Under the pieces are notes generated by a model. The model searched no databases, was not told the DNA's origin, and saw only the letters and a program-made list of their open reading frames with translations. Both the position numbers and the translations under genes were made by a program. This document shows, one piece after another, positions 6,829-8,391 of a DNA stretch of 8,391 nucleotides. Origin of the DNA: CAZIPZ01 sp964541075 (GTDB lineage Bacteria; Acidobacteriota; Terriglobia; 20CM-2-55-15); assembly GCA_964541075.1 (NCBI GenBank), contig CAZIPZ010000180.1:1-8391 (forward strand). Direction: 5' to 3'. The stretch's first letter is position 1; each line of letters starts with the position of its first letter.

Positions 6829-6857
6829 TCTGTAGCATGCGCGGAGTGGAGTGTCAA
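6829..6857 (-). promoter_or_regulatory. Promoter of the second GT-C/TPR gene, leaderless type
   Basis: On the minus strand a perfect TTGACA (6857-6852) is followed after exactly 17 bp by TACAGA (6834-6829), preceded by TGC (6837-6835) as an extended -10. The -10 is weak (3 of 6) but the rest is near consensus. Seven bases separate it from the ATG at 6821, so transcription should begin at or next to the start codon. This gives the gene its own promoter separate from amrB. Confidence 0.6.
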
Positions 6858-6920
6858 TCGCTTGGATTCATGAAGCAAGCCAGTTCTGCAACGCTTGAAG
6901 ACGAATGAATCATCTGAAGG

Positions 6921-7730
6921 CTATGCGATTGTAAGCCCCGCATATCCGACCACTCGTTCAAAGTTTCCGCTGACTTCGGCTGATGTGGAATACTTGATTA
7001 GCTCCGCCCTCGAAGCCCCAAGACGATTTGCCGCCACTAACATAGCAACGGTTGGCCCGTACCCGCACATAGAGATCCGTTCTCGTTCCACAATCTCGTA
7101 TAGGCCCTCTGGATTCATTGCAAGTATTTGCTCAATGGCTTTGCTGTCCTTGAAGCGAGTGACTTCATCAGACTCATAGTGGTTCATGTCACTCGAAGCA
7201 ACGATGAGGATTGCGTCATCAAATTCTCCTATCACCTTTGCTATGGCGAGACCCAGCTTCTCAAGACAGTTCCAACGTGTCGAGCCAATGGTGATTGGAA
7301 CGAATAATGGCGCGGTTGGTGCGAGGTGCTGCAAGAATGGCAACTGTACTTCTGTTGCGTGCTCAAAGCGATGTGCAAGAACGTCGTTTTTCAGGTCAGG
7401 GTCCGCATCCATTAGTGCTTCAGATAGTTTGCTGTCGATCGGTATTTCACCCAGCGGCATCTGCCAGACCCCTTCCGACATGATCGACAGCGGTTGTCCG
7501 TAACCAGTGTGATTCGAACATAGCACGATGTTGCGTGTGGGAATCCGTATCCGCGAATACACGGCTCCTGCCACATGACCCGAATACATGTAGCCTGCAT
7601 GCGGAACGACAACACCGAACACTGAATCCAGTTCGGTCTTTCGATCGATCAGTGTGCTTAGCTCGGCTGCCAGTTGATCGGCCTGAAGGGGATAGAAACG
7701 TCCGGCGACCGCCGGTTTGCGCAACATCAT
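6921..7730 (-). CDS. amrB: MEMO-family protein (AmmeMemoRadiSam system protein B)
   Basis: This 269-residue protein is of the MEMO1 family, which shares its fold with class III extradiol dioxygenases. It opens with RKPAVAGRFYP, a family hallmark. Candidate metal/active-site residues line up with human MEMO1: H44 (VPHAGYMYSG), H74 (SNHTGYG), D181 and H184 (SSDMNHYE), and C222 (MCGYGP). HATEVQLPF (124-132) is also typical. Human MEMO1 binds iron or copper and has been linked to redox signalling; the role of the bacterial proteins is not settled. In many prokaryotes the gene sits with an AMMECR1-domain gene and a radical SAM gene. Neither is visible here. An in-frame TAA lies three codons upstream, so only the two adjacent ATGs (7730 or 7727) can be the start. 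GGAG at 7737-7734 is spaced better (6 nt) for 7727. It diverges from the dehydrogenase gene with 63 bp between. Confidence 0.93.
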   Translation of the reverse strand: MMLRKPAVAGRFYPLQADQLAAELSTLIDRKTELDSVFGVVVPHAGYMYSGHVAGAVYSRIRIPTRNIVLCSNHTGYGQPLSIMSEGVWQMPLGEIPIDSKLSEALMDADPDLKNDVLAHRFEHATEVQLPFLQHLAPTAPLFVPITIGSTRWNCLEKLGLAIAKVIGEFDDAILIVASSDMNHYESDEVTRFKDSKAIEQILAMNPEGLYEIVERERISMCGYGPTVAMLVAANRLGASRAELIKYSTSAEVSGNFERVVGYAGLTIA

Positions 7731-7733
7731 CGG

Positions 7734-7737
7734 CTCC
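7734..7737 (-). promoter_or_regulatory. Ribosome binding site of amrB
   Basis: GGAG on the minus strand lies 3 bases before the ATG at 7730 and 6 bases before the ATG at 7727. The spacing slightly favours initiation at the second ATG, which would shorten the protein by one methionine. Confidence 0.5.
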
Positions 7738-7793
7738 GTTTATGCTGTTCATTCTTCGTCAAATCATTATGTGCCGGTAGCTTGGCTTCCCAT

Positions 7794-8391
7794 ATGAAAA
7801 TTCTTTCGACGTCCTACCATCATGAGTTTCCGGTGTGGACTTGGCCTGACTGGGCCTGCGAGGAGCTTCGACGCACATTTCCGAGTTTCGAAATTATTAA
7901 GCTGACATCACGCGAGCGAATAATAGACGAACTCCGGGACACCGACATTCTGTTCGCGTGGGCCGTGCGAAAGGAGCAGATCCACGCCGCTCCTAAATTG
8001 AAATGGATACACACGGGAATGGCAGGGCTGAACTGGATCTTGATTCCCGAAGTTGTCGATGGCGAGATTATGGTCAGTTCGTCGAAAGGAGTTCATGCAA
8101 TTCCAATAGCGGAGCACGCAATCTCGTTAATGTTGGCGTTTTCAAGGCGGCTCATGAACTGTTTTGAGTCCCAGCGTCAGAGTTTGTGGAATCGGAGCAC
8201 CATATGGCAGGCTGCGCCAACGTTTGATGAACTCTATGGCAAGACTGTTGGCATCTACGGTTTTGGAACGCTTGGAAATGAAATCTCTAATCGGGCCCGA
8301 GCTTTCGGAATGCGCGTCATAGGTTTTAGAAAGCGAAGTGAATCTCATGGCGCCAATGCGACTGAAGTGTATTCGGGGGAAATGCTCGAGG
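7794..8391 (+). CDS. D-2-hydroxyacid dehydrogenase (partial, runs off the right edge)
   Basis: The window holds the first 199 codons of an NAD(P)-dependent oxidoreductase that interconverts 2-hydroxy and 2-oxo acids in the cytosol. The N-terminal substrate-domain half contains KLKWIHTGMAGLNWI (68-82) and SSSKGVHAIPIAEHAISLMLAFSR (95-118), both typical. The Rossmann domain begins at about 148 with YGKTVGIYGFGTLG, giving GxGxxG at 156-161. The second strand ends in GFRKR (177-181) rather than in an acidic residue, which favours NADP(H) over NAD(H). The catalytic Arg, Glu and His lie in the missing C-terminal part, so activity and substrate cannot be judged. ATG at 7794 lacks a clear Shine-Dalgarno; an in-frame TTG at 7782 is a less likely start. 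The gene diverges from amrB. Confidence 0.9.
   Translation, partial: MKILSTSYHHEFPVWTWPDWACEELRRTFPSFEIIKLTSRERIIDELRDTDILFAWAVRKEQIHAAPKLKWIHTGMAGLNWILIPEVVDGEIMVSSSKGVHAIPIAEHAISLMLAFSRRLMNCFESQRQSLWNRSTIWQAAPTFDELYGKTVGIYGFGTLGNEISNRARAFGMRVIGFRKRSESHGANATEVYSGEMLE

Noticed and set aside
6822..6878. TTG start at 6878 adding 19 residues to the second GT-C/TPR protein
   Set aside because: The extension contains a consensus-spaced promoter (TTGACA-17-TGC-TACAGA) and precedes a basic N-terminus plus TM1 that begins naturally at the ATG at 6821.
7447..7752. 101-codon minus-strand frame overlapping the amrB 5' end
   Set aside because: It is a shifted frame of amrB, is rich in Arg/Ser as frame shadows often are, and shows no family signature, whereas the amrB frame shows conserved active-site residues.
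7765..7770. CATTAT as a -10 for the dehydrogenase gene
   Set aside because: It matches 4 of 6 but has no -35 partner at 16-18 bp and no extended TGn, so it is too weak to annotate.
1..8391. CRISPR array, tRNA, insertion sequence, prophage or defence island
   Set aside because: No direct-repeat array, cloverleaf, transposase, integrase or known defence gene was seen on either strand; the genes are mostly housekeeping or envelope related.

Overview
This window looks like an ordinary stretch of chromosome from a free-living Gram-negative bacterium, most likely a member of the Acidobacteriota. That placement is an inference. It rests on the roughly balanced base composition, the style of the secreted LolA-like protein, two GT-C/TPR (TMTC-like) membrane proteins, and a yebC-ruvC pair followed by a hypothetical gene instead of ruvA. 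I see no rRNA, tRNA, CRISPR array, insertion sequence, integrase or phage gene. Coding density is high: the longest gene-free stretch is about 235 bp (2905-3139).

Layout, left to right. (1) Positions 1-57 hold the first 19 codons of a leftward secreted protein. It diverges from a rightward gene for a secreted LolA/RseB-like protein (204-1082). The short divergent region between them contains two -10-like elements and a 7-bp inverted repeat. (2) A leftward gene (1108-2904) encodes a multi-spanning membrane protein with a GT-C glycosyltransferase-like core and C-terminal TPRs. (3) After a 235-bp divergent region with two GC-rich hairpins and a candidate promoter comes a rightward cluster: yebC (3140-3889), ruvC (3935-4432) and an unknown membrane-anchored or exported protein (4429-5046) that overlaps ruvC by ATGA. 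(4) A second leftward GT-C/TPR gene (5088-6821) follows. It has a well-formed promoter whose -10 sits so close to the ATG that the transcript should be leaderless. (5) Upstream of it on the same strand is a MEMO-family gene (amrB, 6921-7730). (6) Diverging from amrB is the 5' part of a D-2-hydroxyacid dehydrogenase gene (7794 to the window end).

How the genes work together: yebC (translation or regulation factor) and ruvC (Holliday junction resolvase) form a widespread pairing, and the 205-aa protein is probably translated by coupling to ruvC. The two GT-C/TPR proteins share motif order but are diverged; they probably handle lipid-linked sugars and proteins at the cytoplasmic membrane or in the periplasm, with acceptor and sugar unknown. 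MEMO and the dehydrogenase share only an intergenic region; no functional link is shown.

I did not find a convincing new multi-gene system. The observations most worth following up are the leaderless-type promoters, the pair of TMTC-like paralogues bracketing yebC-ruvC, the ruvC-coupled unknown gene, and the hairpins around yebC.
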